DNA of 62,266 nt. Origin: Flavobacteriales bacterium. Lineage in GTDB: Bacteria; Bacteroidota; Bacteroidia; Flavobacteriales; UBA1820. The number at the start of each line of letters is the position of its first letter. Position 1 is the first letter of the stretch. This document shows positions 25,846-34,989 of the stretch, piece by piece. The notes under the pieces are model-generated. The model searched no databases and was not told the origin of the DNA. It was given only the letters and a program-made list of their open reading frames with translations. Made by a program: the position numbers and the translations under genes. The DNA lies in the NCBI GenBank assembly GCA_017620815.1, contig JAGAUI010000040.1, positions 1 to 62,266 of the forward strand, read 5' to 3'.

Positions 25846-26838
25846 CTATACTAGATTATTTTTCACTAGATATTCGGCTATCTGTACGGCATTGGTAGCG
25901 GCACCTTTGCGAAGGTTGTCTGCCACTATCCACATATTGAGTGTATTTGGTTGGGATTCATCACGACGCAAACGTCCCACAAATACTTCATCACGTTCAT
26001 GAGCTGTAAGAGGCATAGGATAGATATTATTGGCAACATCGTCTTGTACTATAACACCGGGCATTTTGGATAGTTCATCACGCACGTCTTCCAGTGTAAA
26101 GTCGTTAGCAAACTCAACATTTACGCTCTCTGAATGTCCTCCCATAGTAGGCACACGCACAGTAGTGGCAGTAACTTTAACGCTGTCATCTTCCAGAATC
26201 TTGCAAGTTTCATTTACCATTTTCATTTCCTCTTTGGTATAACCATTATCTAGGAAAGAGTCTATATGTGGCAACATATTCATATCTATACGATAAGGAT
26301 ATATCATCTTCACATCTTTATCTCCTGCTCGCTCACCCATCATCTGTTCTATGGCACGAACACCCGTACCTGTTATGGATTGGTATGTAGATACTACCAC
26401 ACGTTTTATACCATAACGACGATGAAGTGGAGCTAATGCCAGCACCATCTGTATAGTAGAGCAGTTGGGATTGGCTATGATTTTATCCTTGCGAGTAAGA
26501 ACATGAGCGTTTATCTCTGGGACAACGAGTTTTTTACTAGGGTCCATTCGCCATGCCGATGAGTTATCTACCACCGTCGTACCAACTTCTGCAAAACGAG
26601 GAGCCCATTCTAGAGATGTACCTCCTCCAGCCGAAAATATTGCTATATCTGGTCTTTCTTTTACGGCTTCTTCCAGTCCTATTACCGTATATTCTTTTCC
26701 ACGGTATTCTATCTTTTTACCTACCGAACGTTCGCTTGCCACCACCAGCAGTTCATCTAGTGGAAAATTTCTTTCTGCCAGTACTTGCAACATCTTTCCT
26801 CCCACAAGTCCTGTGGCACCTACTACCGCTACTTTCAT
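25846..26838 (-). CDS. asd: Aspartate-semialdehyde dehydrogenase
   Basis: This 330-residue NADPH-dependent enzyme of the aspartate pathway (lysine, threonine, methionine and diaminopimelate synthesis) has the nucleotide-binding VVGATGLVGGKML, FSAGGGTS and the catalytic Cys126 in NPNCSTIQM. It also has TAHERDEVFVGRLRRD and a C-terminal DNLRKGAATNAVQIAE. Length is standard. It is monocistronic. Confidence 0.97.
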   Translation of the reverse strand: MKVAVVGATGLVGGKMLQVLAERNFPLDELLVVASERSVGKKIEYRGKEYTVIGLEEAVKERPDIAIFSAGGGTSLEWAPRFAEVGTTVVDNSSAWRMDPSKKLVVPEINAHVLTRKDKIIANPNCSTIQMVLALAPLHRRYGIKRVVVSTYQSITGTGVRAIEQMMGERAGDKDVKMIYPYRIDMNMLPHIDSFLDNGYTKEEMKMVNETCKILEDDSVKVTATTVRVPTMGGHSESVNVEFANDFTLEDVRDELSKMPGVIVQDDVANNIYPMPLTAHERDEVFVGRLRRDESQPNTLNMWIVADNLRKGAATNAVQIAEYLVKNNLV

Positions 26839-26901
26839 AATTTATGATTTTATATTAAAATTTAGATTTTATTAAAAAATTCGTTTCGTTTTAACAGATG
26901 G

Positions 26902-26909
26902 CAAATATA
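26902..26909 (-). promoter_or_regulatory. asd promoter, -7 element
   Basis: TATATTTG on the minus strand matches TAnnTTTG and lies 64 bases upstream of the asd ATG. No TTTG lies at the expected -33 distance; a TTTG lies 12 bases upstream instead. Confidence 0.45.
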
Positions 26910-26980
26910 TATTCTTTCCGTCAAATAAAAAACATTGACGATATTTCTTTTTGTTAAAAAATATAGTATCTACCCTTTTT

Positions 26981-28009
26981 TTACTTGATATTACGGGAAT
27001 TTATCCAGCGTATGTATGCACGACGGTTTTTATTGTGTTCTGAAAGATTACGAGCAAAAGCGTGATATCCTACCCTTTCTGGCGAAGCACACATGTAGAT
27101 ATAAGAATTGTGTTCGTAATTCAGAGTCGCTTCTATCGCCCCTCGCGAAGGTATGCGTATAGGCGAAGGCGGTAGTCCACTATTGCGATATGTATTATAT
27201 GGAGAATCTATCTTGAGGTCTGAAAAATACACTCGGCGTATGGGATAGCGTTCTGGATTAACCTGTAATATAGCATATATGACAGTCGGGTCGCTCTGTA
27301 GTAATATACCTTTTTTAAGACGATTAACATAAAGACCTGCCACGCGAGATTGTTCATCTACCTTGACGGTTTCACTCTCTACTATTGATGCGAGTGTGGT
27401 TACTTGCAGGGGTGTCATACCCATAGCTTCTGCTTTTTTAAGGCGTTCTTCATTCCAAAATCTTTTGTATTCCTTCACACATCTATCCAAAAATTGCTGT
27501 GCCGACGTATTCCAATAAAAATGATATGTATCTGGAATAAAAAGAGACATGACGGTATTTATATCATAAGCATTTGAAGAGAGAAAAGAGGTATCGCGTA
27601 TAGCAGTGATAATAGAGAGAGAGTCGGCTTCTATCTGACGTGAAATAACCCCCGCCAAATCCTCAAGCCTCCTCAACGAATTATATGTTACCTTTACCTC
27701 TTCGCCTCGTGATGTGTAAATATATCTCAACATATCATAGTTACTACTTCCTTCCTTTATGGTGAATTTACCAGCATTGGGAGCACCATATCTATCTGCT
27801 GCCACACGAGAGGCTAGGGATAAAAACCTAGGGCGCGATGTAACGGTATCCAATACACTTATTATGGACTCGCTATCACTACCAGTAGGAATATAGACCA
27901 CTGTATCACGATGCACCGCACGACCAAATATCTCATAGCTCATATACCCCACCACCGATGCTATCACCAGCAATACCACAGCTATACTTATAAAAACTAT
28001 CTTTTTCAT
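26981..28009 (-). CDS. mltG: Endolytic murein transglycosylase
   Basis: This 342-residue membrane-anchored protein has an N-terminal transmembrane segment (about 4-26) and a YceG/MltG catalytic domain. ASIVESETVKVDEQSRVAGLYVNRL carries the catalytic Glu, and QSDPTVIYA, GLPPSPI and the C-terminal YMCASPE segment also match. MltG cuts nascent glycan strands and sets their length in the periplasm. It lies 12 bases downstream of the GNAT gene and is probably co-transcribed with it. Confidence 0.94.
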   Translation of the reverse strand: MKKIVFISIAVVLLVIASVVGYMSYEIFGRAVHRDTVVYIPTGSDSESIISVLDTVTSRPRFLSLASRVAADRYGAPNAGKFTIKEGSSNYDMLRYIYTSRGEEVKVTYNSLRRLEDLAGVISRQIEADSLSIITAIRDTSFLSSNAYDINTVMSLFIPDTYHFYWNTSAQQFLDRCVKEYKRFWNEERLKKAEAMGMTPLQVTTLASIVESETVKVDEQSRVAGLYVNRLKKGILLQSDPTVIYAILQVNPERYPIRRVYFSDLKIDSPYNTYRNSGLPPSPIRIPSRGAIEATLNYEHNSYIYMCASPERVGYHAFARNLSEHNKNRRAYIRWINSRNIK

Positions 28010-28021
28010 CTCCTTTACTTT

Positions 28022-28561
28022 TTACCAGTCTATATCACTATCAAATATATGGAACACACATACGTCTTTGTATCCTTTTTTATCCTTTATCCAGTCTTTT
28101 TTCACATGGGAAATCTTCATTCCTAGACTCTCAAAAAGTTTTAATGAAGATATATTATCCACTGCTACATCTGCCCATACTTGATGTAGGTCATAAGCCT
28201 CCACAGCATATTTTATAGCCAATCGTAGAGCTTCTTTGGCATATCCTTTTTCTCTTTCTGTAGCGGGATAGATTATAACCCCCACTCCACATCGGCGGTG
28301 TAGAGGAGAGAAATCATATAAATCCACAAATCCTACCGCATGGTCATCATCACCAGTGCATACTACCAGACGTAATTGTTTTTCGGCATAGATATCTGCC
28401 ACACTAGCATCCAATATCCTCTGTAATGTATGGCGTGAGAATGGCACACGGGTATCACACACATTCCATAGAGTAGAATCATTTTCCACCCTCATAAAAT
28501 ATGTGAGGTCATCGGGTTCTAGAGAGCGTAATTTTATATTTTGAGACTCAATTTTTATCAT
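28022..28561 (-). CDS. GNAT-family N-acetyltransferase
   Basis: This 179-residue acetyltransferase resembles the RimJ/SpeG-type subgroup. The fold elements are the N-terminal LRSLEPDDLTYFMRVEND, the acetyl-CoA-binding region GVIIYPATEREKGYAKEALR, and VAVDNISSLKLFESLGM. The Q/R-x-x-G-x-G/A loop is diverged (TEREKGYA). The substrate cannot be told; polyamine or protein N-terminal acetylation are both seen in relatives. It is likely in one unit with mltG. Confidence 0.85.
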   Translation of the reverse strand: MIKIESQNIKLRSLEPDDLTYFMRVENDSTLWNVCDTRVPFSRHTLQRILDASVADIYAEKQLRLVVCTGDDDHAVGFVDLYDFSPLHRRCGVGVIIYPATEREKGYAKEALRLAIKYAVEAYDLHQVWADVAVDNISSLKLFESLGMKISHVKKDWIKDKKGYKDVCVFHIFDSDIDW

Positions 28562-28596
28562 ATCTTGTTACCTATTTTCCTAGTTACAAAGTAAAG

Positions 28597-28629
28597 AAAA
28601 AAACCTTTACGATTTTCATCGTAAAGGTC
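28597..28629 (-). terminator. Terminator after the porin-like gene
   Basis: A CCTTTACGAT/ATCGTAAAGG stem with a 4-base loop and a T run on the minus strand lies ~95 bases beyond the porin stop, just before the GNAT gene. Confidence 0.7.
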
Positions 28630-28722
28630 ATTGTAACGCAAACTAATTGTTATGAGAAATGTGTATGAAAAAAAAATAAAAAAAATGTATGTAAAAAAAA
28701 CTTAAAAAAAATGTGTTCATTA

Positions 28723-29505
28723 CTAGAAACGGAAACCAACACCTATCTGGAATGAGTTATTCTGTCCAGATATGTTTTCTGTATTGGCATTAAGGTCGAC
28801 ATTTACCTTTCCAGCACCAGATGTGATTCCGAGGTCATTCATCTCAAAGTCATCTTTAAGTGTATTCATCATACCAAATACATATCGTGCCTCAACAAAT
28901 AGACCAAATTTGAATTCATATGCAGCCGCTGCCATAGCTCCGAAATCCATTCTCTTATACATATGAGATATATCTTTGGCTGTTGGGTTTTCTTCGGCAG
29001 TAGGTATTCCTTTATATGATACACCTACACCCACATATGGACCTACCATTAAAGGAAGGTTTTTAAGAACATAGAATTTGGCAAGTACGGGCAATTGGAT
29101 GTATGACAGACGCAAGTCTTCTGGACGTTCACCACTAGTAGGGAACGCTGGGAATATAGCACTCTGTTCAAATGTAGCACCCATTCCTCCCTGACCATAG
29201 TTTTCTACATATAGAAGTTCTCCCTGGATATGGAACCATTTTTTAACAGGGAAATCGGCTGTTACACCTATATAGAAAGATGGTTTTGGGTCAAAATTAA
29301 ATCCACCTTTACCCTTTACTTCTTTACCATCTAGTACTGGTGCAAACTGCCCTAGTGGTACTGTAAGGTCTCCGTCTTTAACTATGATATTACTATAGTT
29401 AAGACCAGCTCTTACACCAAATGTAATTTTATCGTTCTGTGCAGAAAGTGTAAAAAATGAAAGTGCTACTATCAAGGCTGTAGCTGCCAAACGTGTTATT
29501 TTCAT
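28723..29505 (-). CDS. Porin-family outer-membrane beta-barrel protein
   Basis: This 260-residue protein has a signal peptide (cleavage after LSA-Q) and an eight-strand-like barrel pattern: ITFGVRAGLNYS, SFYIGVTADFPV, LSYIQLPVLAKFYV, PYVGVGVSYKG, FGLFVEARYVFGMMN, ending with SFQIGVGFRF. A terminal aromatic is expected for insertion by BamA. It belongs to the outer-membrane beta-barrel family (PF13568 type). Its role is unknown; relatives include structural and adhesion barrels. It is monocistronic, with a promoter and a terminator. Confidence 0.85.
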   Translation of the reverse strand: MKITRLAATALIVALSFFTLSAQNDKITFGVRAGLNYSNIIVKDGDLTVPLGQFAPVLDGKEVKGKGGFNFDPKPSFYIGVTADFPVKKWFHIQGELLYVENYGQGGMGATFEQSAIFPAFPTSGERPEDLRLSYIQLPVLAKFYVLKNLPLMVGPYVGVGVSYKGIPTAEENPTAKDISHMYKRMDFGAMAAAAYEFKFGLFVEARYVFGMMNTLKDDFEMNDLGITSGAGKVNVDLNANTENISGQNNSFQIGVGFRF

Positions 29506-29588
29506 TTAAATATTGTGTGTATTTGGGAGATTTTAGACATTTTCTGTCCCTTCCTTCCCCTTTTAACTTTACTTGATTTAATCAATTG

Positions 29589-29619
29589 CAAAATTACACA
29601 TTTTCATCAAACCTCCAAC
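29589..29619 (-). promoter_or_regulatory. Promoter of the porin-like gene
   Basis: On the minus strand GTTG (29616-29619, one mismatch), a 19-base spacer and TAATTTTG (29589-29596) match the consensus. The leader would be ~75-80 bases. Confidence 0.55.
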
Positions 29620-29675
29620 ACCCACATAAAGATTTAACATTAAATTTTTTATATTGGATTAAAAATAAGTCATCT

Positions 29676-31205
29676 ATGTCCAGCAAAATCATCCCTACAC
29701 ATATCTACAGAACATTTTTCCTAGGGCTTACGGCAGGTGGGATATGCGGCATTTTATCATACGGATATTACCATCCAGACGAACATTTTCAGATACTGGA
29801 ATATGCCTCTTCTCGTCTTACGGACTCTTCTTACGAGCAATCTCTGCCCTGGGAATACTTAAAAGAAATGCGAAGCGGACTCCTTCCTCTTATAGTTTAC
29901 CTGTGTGGTAGCATAATGAAATTTATTGGCATATATAACCCATTTATACTATCTATGTTAATGCGTATGATAGCAGTTATGCTTTCGGGTGTGTCTGTCA
30001 TAGTCCTCTACCATGCCATTAGAGGAAAAATATCATCACACAGATGGGAGAGGATGTATATATGGATAGCTTTTTTCTTCTGGATACTAGCATACCAAAA
30101 CGCTCGCTTTTCTGCCGAAAACATTTCGGGGAGTATGATAGTTATATGTTCTAGTTGCTATATGATATGGAGTCGTAAAGAAAAAATGAAACTATGGCAT
30201 ATGATGGCGTTGGGAGCAATGGCGGGAATAGCATTTGTCATTAGATATCAAATGTGTATAGCTCTTCTAGCCATATTACTTTATGTAGTTATAATAGATA
30301 GACGTTATAAGGAAAGTATCATCACTTCATCTGCTGCTATAATGGTGATAGCACTGTGCTTTTTACCCGATGTATGGCTATATGGACACTGGACTTTTAC
30401 ACCTTATAATTATTTTTATGAAAACATAGTGGAAGGATACGCCAAATACTTTGGGGAGTATGGCATCATAAGGTATATCTATGAAATCCTCCGCGAAGGA
30501 ATGTTTATATTCTCTGGAATCATACTATTTACTTGGGGATACTACATATGGAAAAATCCTCGGGACATCATCACTTGGATAACGGTGAGTTATGTTGTAG
30601 TACATTTTTTCATCTCTCACAAAGAACCTAGATTTTTATTCCCAATGCTAGGATTCTCGCCATATTTTATAGTCTATACCATGAAAAACATATATAAAGA
30701 TTACTCTTACTTCACATCCAGACATAGGACAGTCATAAAGTTTGTAATAAGCATAAATTGTATTGCTCTACTTTACATCACCCTCAAGGGAGATACTACG
30801 GTATCATACTACCACACCATATATGACATATGCCGCAATAGTCCTACCGATGTATGTCTTATCAATACCGCCAATGGCAGTTTTGCATATCATTACCACG
30901 AGGATATACTCTACCCTCGCGAGGTGGATTGCCATTTTTATCTCCCTCCCAATGCACATAGAATCCACGCCAAAGACCACATAGAAGGGACTCAAATAGC
31001 AAAAAAAGAACGTGAAAAAGGAAAAACTGTCCTTATTTTAAGCGATAAGCCAAATTTATCTGTAAATTTGCCTTTTAATAGGGTACATTTTATACCCTAC
31101 CCACTATGGTTGGTGGAGCATTTTAACATAAACAACTGGGTATCACGCTCCAGCGGAATGAACGAATACATTTACGAGATAAAAAAAGACATTATACATG
31201 AGTAA
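29676..31205 (+). CDS. GT22-type mannosyltransferase, integral membrane
   Basis: This is a 509-residue polytopic membrane protein. The motif HPDEHFQILEYAS near the N-terminus followed by LPWEYLKEMRSG is that of GT22 enzymes (PIG-B/Alg9-like), which use polyprenyl-phosphate-mannose. About ten hydrophobic segments follow, with KEPRFLFPMLG in a later loop, another GT22 hallmark. I start at the ATG at 29676; the frame extends to 29586. The stop overlaps the next gene, a polyprenyl-phosphate-mannose synthase, by 8 bases, which fits donor supply. The acceptor (protein O-glycan, lipid or LPS) is not known. Confidence 0.8.
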   Translation: MSSKIIPTHIYRTFFLGLTAGGICGILSYGYYHPDEHFQILEYASSRLTDSSYEQSLPWEYLKEMRSGLLPLIVYLCGSIMKFIGIYNPFILSMLMRMIAVMLSGVSVIVLYHAIRGKISSHRWERMYIWIAFFFWILAYQNARFSAENISGSMIVICSSCYMIWSRKEKMKLWHMMALGAMAGIAFVIRYQMCIALLAILLYVVIIDRRYKESIITSSAAIMVIALCFLPDVWLYGHWTFTPYNYFYENIVEGYAKYFGEYGIIRYIYEILREGMFIFSGIILFTWGYYIWKNPRDIITWITVSYVVVHFFISHKEPRFLFPMLGFSPYFIVYTMKNIYKDYSYFTSRHRTVIKFVISINCIALLYITLKGDTTVSYYHTIYDICRNSPTDVCLINTANGSFAYHYHEDILYPREVDCHFYLPPNAHRIHAKDHIEGTQIAKKEREKGKTVLILSDKPNLSVNLPFNRVHFIPYPLWLVEHFNINNWVSRSSGMNEYIYEIKKDIIHE

Positions 31206-31935
31206 AGCAGTAGTTATTATACCTACTTATAACGAGATAGAAAATGCCGAGAACATCATTCGTGCGGTGATGAACATACCTCACCCATTATTTGATGTAC
31301 TTATAGTGGACGACAACTCCCCCGACGGCACTGCCGATGTAGTAAAAACTCTCCAAGACGAATTCTCTACTCGTCTTCACCTACTCTCACGCAGCGAGAA
31401 AAACGGGCTAGGACGTGCATATCTAGCTGGATTTGCTTGGGCTCTGGAAAGAGATTATGACTACATAATAGAGATGGACGCCGATTTCTCCCACAACCCT
31501 GCCGACCTCCCTCGTCTATATGAGGCCTGCCGCAATGACGGTGCCGATGTAGCTGTAGGTTCGCGTTATGTATGTGGAGTAAATGTAGTAAACTGGCCTA
31601 TGCGTCGTGTGCTTATGTCATATTTTGCATCCAAATATGTACGTTTTATAACAGGCATACCAGTTAATGACACTACGGCGGGTTTTGTATGCTATCATCG
31701 TCGTGTGCTTGAAACATTGGGACTAGGAAACATACAGTTTGTGGGATATGCTTTCCAGATAGAGATGAAATTCAAGGCTTGGAAATATGGATTTGACATA
31801 ACCGAAGTACCTATCATCTTTACAGACCGCACTGCCGGCACATCCAAGATGAACAGTAGCATATTTGTCGAAGCTATATTTGGTGTGATACGCCTTAAAT
31901 TGGGTTCTTTGTTTAAATCTTATAAACGTCCATAA
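31198..31935 (+). CDS. Polyprenol monophosphomannose synthase
   Basis: This 245-residue GT2 glycosyltransferase is of the Dpm1 type, with IPTYNEIENAENI, VDDNSPDGTADVV and the metal-binding MDADFSHNP. The C-terminal half contains QFVGYAFQIEMKFKAW and TDRTAGTSKM. It transfers mannose from GDP-mannose to polyprenyl phosphate on the cytoplasmic face. It overlaps the upstream GT22 gene, whose donor substrate it should make. GDP-mannose would come from ManC (15817). Confidence 0.92.
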   Translation: MSKAVVIIPTYNEIENAENIIRAVMNIPHPLFDVLIVDDNSPDGTADVVKTLQDEFSTRLHLLSRSEKNGLGRAYLAGFAWALERDYDYIIEMDADFSHNPADLPRLYEACRNDGADVAVGSRYVCGVNVVNWPMRRVLMSYFASKYVRFITGIPVNDTTAGFVCYHRRVLETLGLGNIQFVGYAFQIEMKFKAWKYGFDITEVPIIFTDRTAGTSKMNSSIFVEAIFGVIRLKLGSLFKSYKRP

Positions 31936-31942
31936 CCCATTT

Positions 31943-32530
31943 ATGCCTCGCATACTAGACCCCTATATACTAGAAGAAATAAACCGTGCTGCCCACGTCA
32001 TAGAGGAGGGAGGTATTATCCTATACCCTACCGATACTATATGGGGTATAGGCTGTGATGCTACAAATGAAAAAGCTATAAAACGCATCTATGAGCTCAA
32101 ACGCCGCCCAGAGAGTAAAAGTCTTATAGCTCTCGTCTCATCACAGAACCAGTTATTACGTCATGTTAAAGATATTCCATCTCTAGCGTTTGACCTTATG
32201 GATTGTGCCACACGTCCTATGACTATAGTCTATGATTGTGTAAAGGGAGTATCGCCTGTGGCACTAGCAGAAGATGGAAGCATGGGAGTAAGAGTGGTAA
32301 ATGATGAATTCTGTCGTGCTCTTATAGATAAGATTAAAAAACCACTTATATCCACCAGTGCCAATGTAAGTTCTCACCCTTCGCCATCGTGCTATGAGGA
32401 TATAGAAGATGACATAAAAAATGGTGTGGACTACATAGTGGACTATCGCAGGGGAGAACGTACGAGTGATGTCTCTTCTACCATCATTAAACTTACCAAT
32501 GACTGCCGTATAACGGTCATTAGAAAATAA
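31943..32530 (+). CDS. tsaC: L-threonylcarbamoyladenylate synthase
   Basis: This 195-residue YrdC-domain protein has GGIILYPTDTIWGIGCDATNE, the KRRPESKSLIALV substrate region and ISTSANVSSHPSP. It makes threonylcarbamoyl-AMP for t6A37 modification of ANN-decoding tRNAs. It is the short form without the Sua5 domain. It lies directly before the CCA-adding enzyme gene, so two tRNA-maturation genes share an operon. Confidence 0.93.
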   Translation: MPRILDPYILEEINRAAHVIEEGGIILYPTDTIWGIGCDATNEKAIKRIYELKRRPESKSLIALVSSQNQLLRHVKDIPSLAFDLMDCATRPMTIVYDCVKGVSPVALAEDGSMGVRVVNDEFCRALIDKIKKPLISTSANVSSHPSPSCYEDIEDDIKNGVDYIVDYRRGERTSDVSSTIIKLTNDCRITVIRK

Positions 32531-32537
32531 GCCAAAG

Positions 32538-33959
32538 ATGAACTATAAGGAATTTCTAGATAACGACATATTTGATATCATATCCCGTGCATCACGACGT
32601 CTGGGTTATCCTGCTTATGTGATAGGAGGCTACGTAAGAGACCGTATCCTAGCTCGTAGAAATCCCAAAGACATAGACGTGGTATGTGTAGGAAGTGGCA
32701 TAGAACTAGCCCTAGAAGTATCATCTATGCTGCCTCACCATCCCAAGGTACAGACATTCCGCAACTTTGGAACTGCGATGTTACGTTATGGGGATATAGA
32801 AGTAGAATTTGTAGGGGCAAGAAAAGAATCATATGACCGTACATCGCGTAAACCTGTCGTGGAAGACGGCACTCTGGAGGATGACCAGAACCGCCGAGAC
32901 TTCACTATAAATGCCCTCGCTTTGAGTCTCAACAAAGAGGATTATGGAGAACTCCTAGACCCTTTTGGAGGAATAGAAGACCTTGAAAGCAAACTAATAC
33001 GCACCCCACTAGATGCCGATATAACATATAGTGATGACCCATTGCGTATGATGCGGGCCATACGTTTTGCCACACAACTGGGATTTGTGATATACACACC
33101 TTCGTTTGAAGCTATAAAACGCAACCGTCATCGTATATCCATCATATCTTATGAACGTATCACCGAAGAACTTAACAAGATAATGGCAGCTCCTCGCCCA
33201 TCGGTAGGGTTATCTCTGCTGGAAAAATGCGGACTTTTGGAATACATACTCCCAGAAGTGGCACAACTCAAAGACACTGTAGAGATGGAGGGACGTGGAC
33301 ATAAAAACAACTTCACACATACACTGGAAGTAGTGGACAACATATGCCGCCATACCGACAAACTATTTTTACGTTATGCCGCTCTACTACACGATATAGG
33401 CAAAATACCTACACGAGCATGGGACGAAAAGATAGGCTGGACATTCCACGGGCATGAATGGGTGGGAGGTATGAAGATGGTTCCCAAGATTTTCAAACGT
33501 TTACGATTGCCACTGGGAGCTGAACTCAAGTATGTCCAGAAACTGGTCGTAATGTCATCCCGCCCTCGCAGCGTAGCAGATGAAGGTGTTACAGATTCGG
33601 CAGTGAGAAGATTACTATTTGATGCGGGAGAGGACATAGGCGACCTTATGACCTTATGTGAAGCAGATATCACAAGTAAAATCCCCGGCAAACGCTCACG
33701 TCTTCTCGAGAACTATTCGCTGGTACGCACCCGCCTTTCAGAAGTAGAAGAAAGAGACCGTCTAGCTGCTTGGCAGCCACCTATATCGGGAGATGTGATA
33801 ATGAAGACATTCTCCATAGAGCCTTGTTCTATGGTGGGAGAGATTAAAACCGCCATACGCGAAGCGATACTGGATGGCATCATCCCCAACGAATATGATG
33901 CAGCATATGATTATATGATAAAGATAGCCAGTGAAAAAGGGCTTGTAGTAAAATCATAA
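32538..33959 (+). CDS. CCA tRNA nucleotidyltransferase with HD domain
   Basis: This 473-residue class II nucleotidyltransferase has GGYVRDRILARRNPKDIDVV, in which GGxVRD and the DxD metal pair are visible. Further motifs are RRDFTINALAL, DPLRMMRAIRFA and an HD domain with the LLHDIGK motif (about 290-297). It adds or repairs the 3' CCA of tRNAs. The tRNA-fMet in this window lacks an encoded CCA and so needs this activity. It is the last gene of the operon, with a terminator downstream. Confidence 0.94.
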   Translation: MNYKEFLDNDIFDIISRASRRLGYPAYVIGGYVRDRILARRNPKDIDVVCVGSGIELALEVSSMLPHHPKVQTFRNFGTAMLRYGDIEVEFVGARKESYDRTSRKPVVEDGTLEDDQNRRDFTINALALSLNKEDYGELLDPFGGIEDLESKLIRTPLDADITYSDDPLRMMRAIRFATQLGFVIYTPSFEAIKRNRHRISIISYERITEELNKIMAAPRPSVGLSLLEKCGLLEYILPEVAQLKDTVEMEGRGHKNNFTHTLEVVDNICRHTDKLFLRYAALLHDIGKIPTRAWDEKIGWTFHGHEWVGGMKMVPKIFKRLRLPLGAELKYVQKLVVMSSRPRSVADEGVTDSAVRRLLFDAGEDIGDLMTLCEADITSKIPGKRSRLLENYSLVRTRLSEVEERDRLAAWQPPISGDVIMKTFSIEPCSMVGEIKTAIREAILDGIIPNEYDAAYDYMIKIASEKGLVVKS

Positions 33960-33986
33960 TAGGGAAACATAAAAACATTACTACAT

Positions 33987-34021
33987 AAAAATGCAGCTCC
34001 CCTGTGGGGAGCTGCATTTTT
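33987..34021. terminator. Bidirectional terminator between CCA enzyme and PPIase genes
   Basis: A 16-bp stem (AAAAATGCAGCTCCCC with its complement) and a 3-base loop lie between convergent genes. Confidence 0.85.
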
Positions 34022-34035
34022 ACCGCCGTCATATA

Positions 34036-34968
34036 TTATTTCACGTCTAGAACTTCTATTTCAAAAACAAGCGTAGCATTAGGTGGGATAATACCTCCTG
34101 CACCCCACTGTCCATATGCTAGATGAGGAGGAAGGATAACAGTTACTTTTTCACCCTTGTGCATCAGCTGTAGAGCTTCATCCCATCCCGGTATCACTCG
34201 TCCTGCACCTACTGGCAGGTCAAATGGTTCGTTACGACGTACCGATGAGTCAAATATACGGCCATCTGGGAATTTACCTGTATAGTGAACCTTTGCCACT
34301 TGTCCAGCCTTGATAACAGGGCCTTCACCTGCTTTGTCCACACGTATGCGTAATCCGCTGTCTTTCTTTTCAAATCCCACAGATAGTTTTTCCAACATCT
34401 CTTCCTGTGCACGACGAGCTTCTTCCTCGCGTTTCTGTTTTATCTCTTCGGCACGAGCAAAGATAGCTGCAGCGTCCCACTCTTCGGCTTCTTTTCCCAC
34501 ACGAATAATCTCCACACGCTCCATCTTGTCGCCTTGAGAGATAGCATCTACCACTTCCTGACCTTCTATCACACGGCCAAACACCGTATGTTTATCATCT
34601 AGCCAAGGTGTAGATACATGTGTGATAAAGAACTGCGAACCATTGGTTCCAGGGCCAGCGTTTGCCATAGAAAGTACGCCGGGGCCATCATGACGCAATG
34701 TAGGGTCAAACTCATCATCAAAACGATAACCCGGACCACCTGCTCCTGTACCAGTAGGGTCTCCACCCTGTATCATAAAATCGGCTATAACGCGGTGGAA
34801 TTTAAGACCATCATAATATGGTTCTCCTGCTTTTTTGGATTTATTGGATATTTTACCTTCGGCAAGACCTACAAAATTGGCTACCGTAACAGGGGTTTTT
34901 TCATGTTCCAGACGCAACAAAATATCACCTTTACTGGTGTGTATTTTGGCATAAATTCCTTCTTTCAT
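34036..34968 (-). CDS. Cyclophilin-FKBP fusion peptidyl-prolyl isomerase, cytoplasmic
   Basis: This 310-residue protein joins two unrelated prolyl-isomerase folds. Residues ~1-160 are a cyclophilin of the PpiB type ([39 protein letters not shown]). Residues ~205-310 are an FKBP ([41 protein letters not shown]). A Glu/Arg-rich helical linker lies between. No signal peptide is visible, so it is likely cytoplasmic. It lies 21 bases downstream of a paralogue with a lipoprotein signal, suggesting a gene duplication giving one copy per compartment. Confidence 0.93.
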   Translation of the reverse strand: MKEGIYAKIHTSKGDILLRLEHEKTPVTVANFVGLAEGKISNKSKKAGEPYYDGLKFHRVIADFMIQGGDPTGTGAGGPGYRFDDEFDPTLRHDGPGVLSMANAGPGTNGSQFFITHVSTPWLDDKHTVFGRVIEGQEVVDAISQGDKMERVEIIRVGKEAEEWDAAAIFARAEEIKQKREEEARRAQEEMLEKLSVGFEKKDSGLRIRVDKAGEGPVIKAGQVAKVHYTGKFPDGRIFDSSVRRNEPFDLPVGAGRVIPGWDEALQLMHKGEKVTVILPPHLAYGQWGAGGIIPPNATLVFEIEVLDVK

Positions 34969-34989
34969 ATTGTCTAATTTTTAAGTTGT

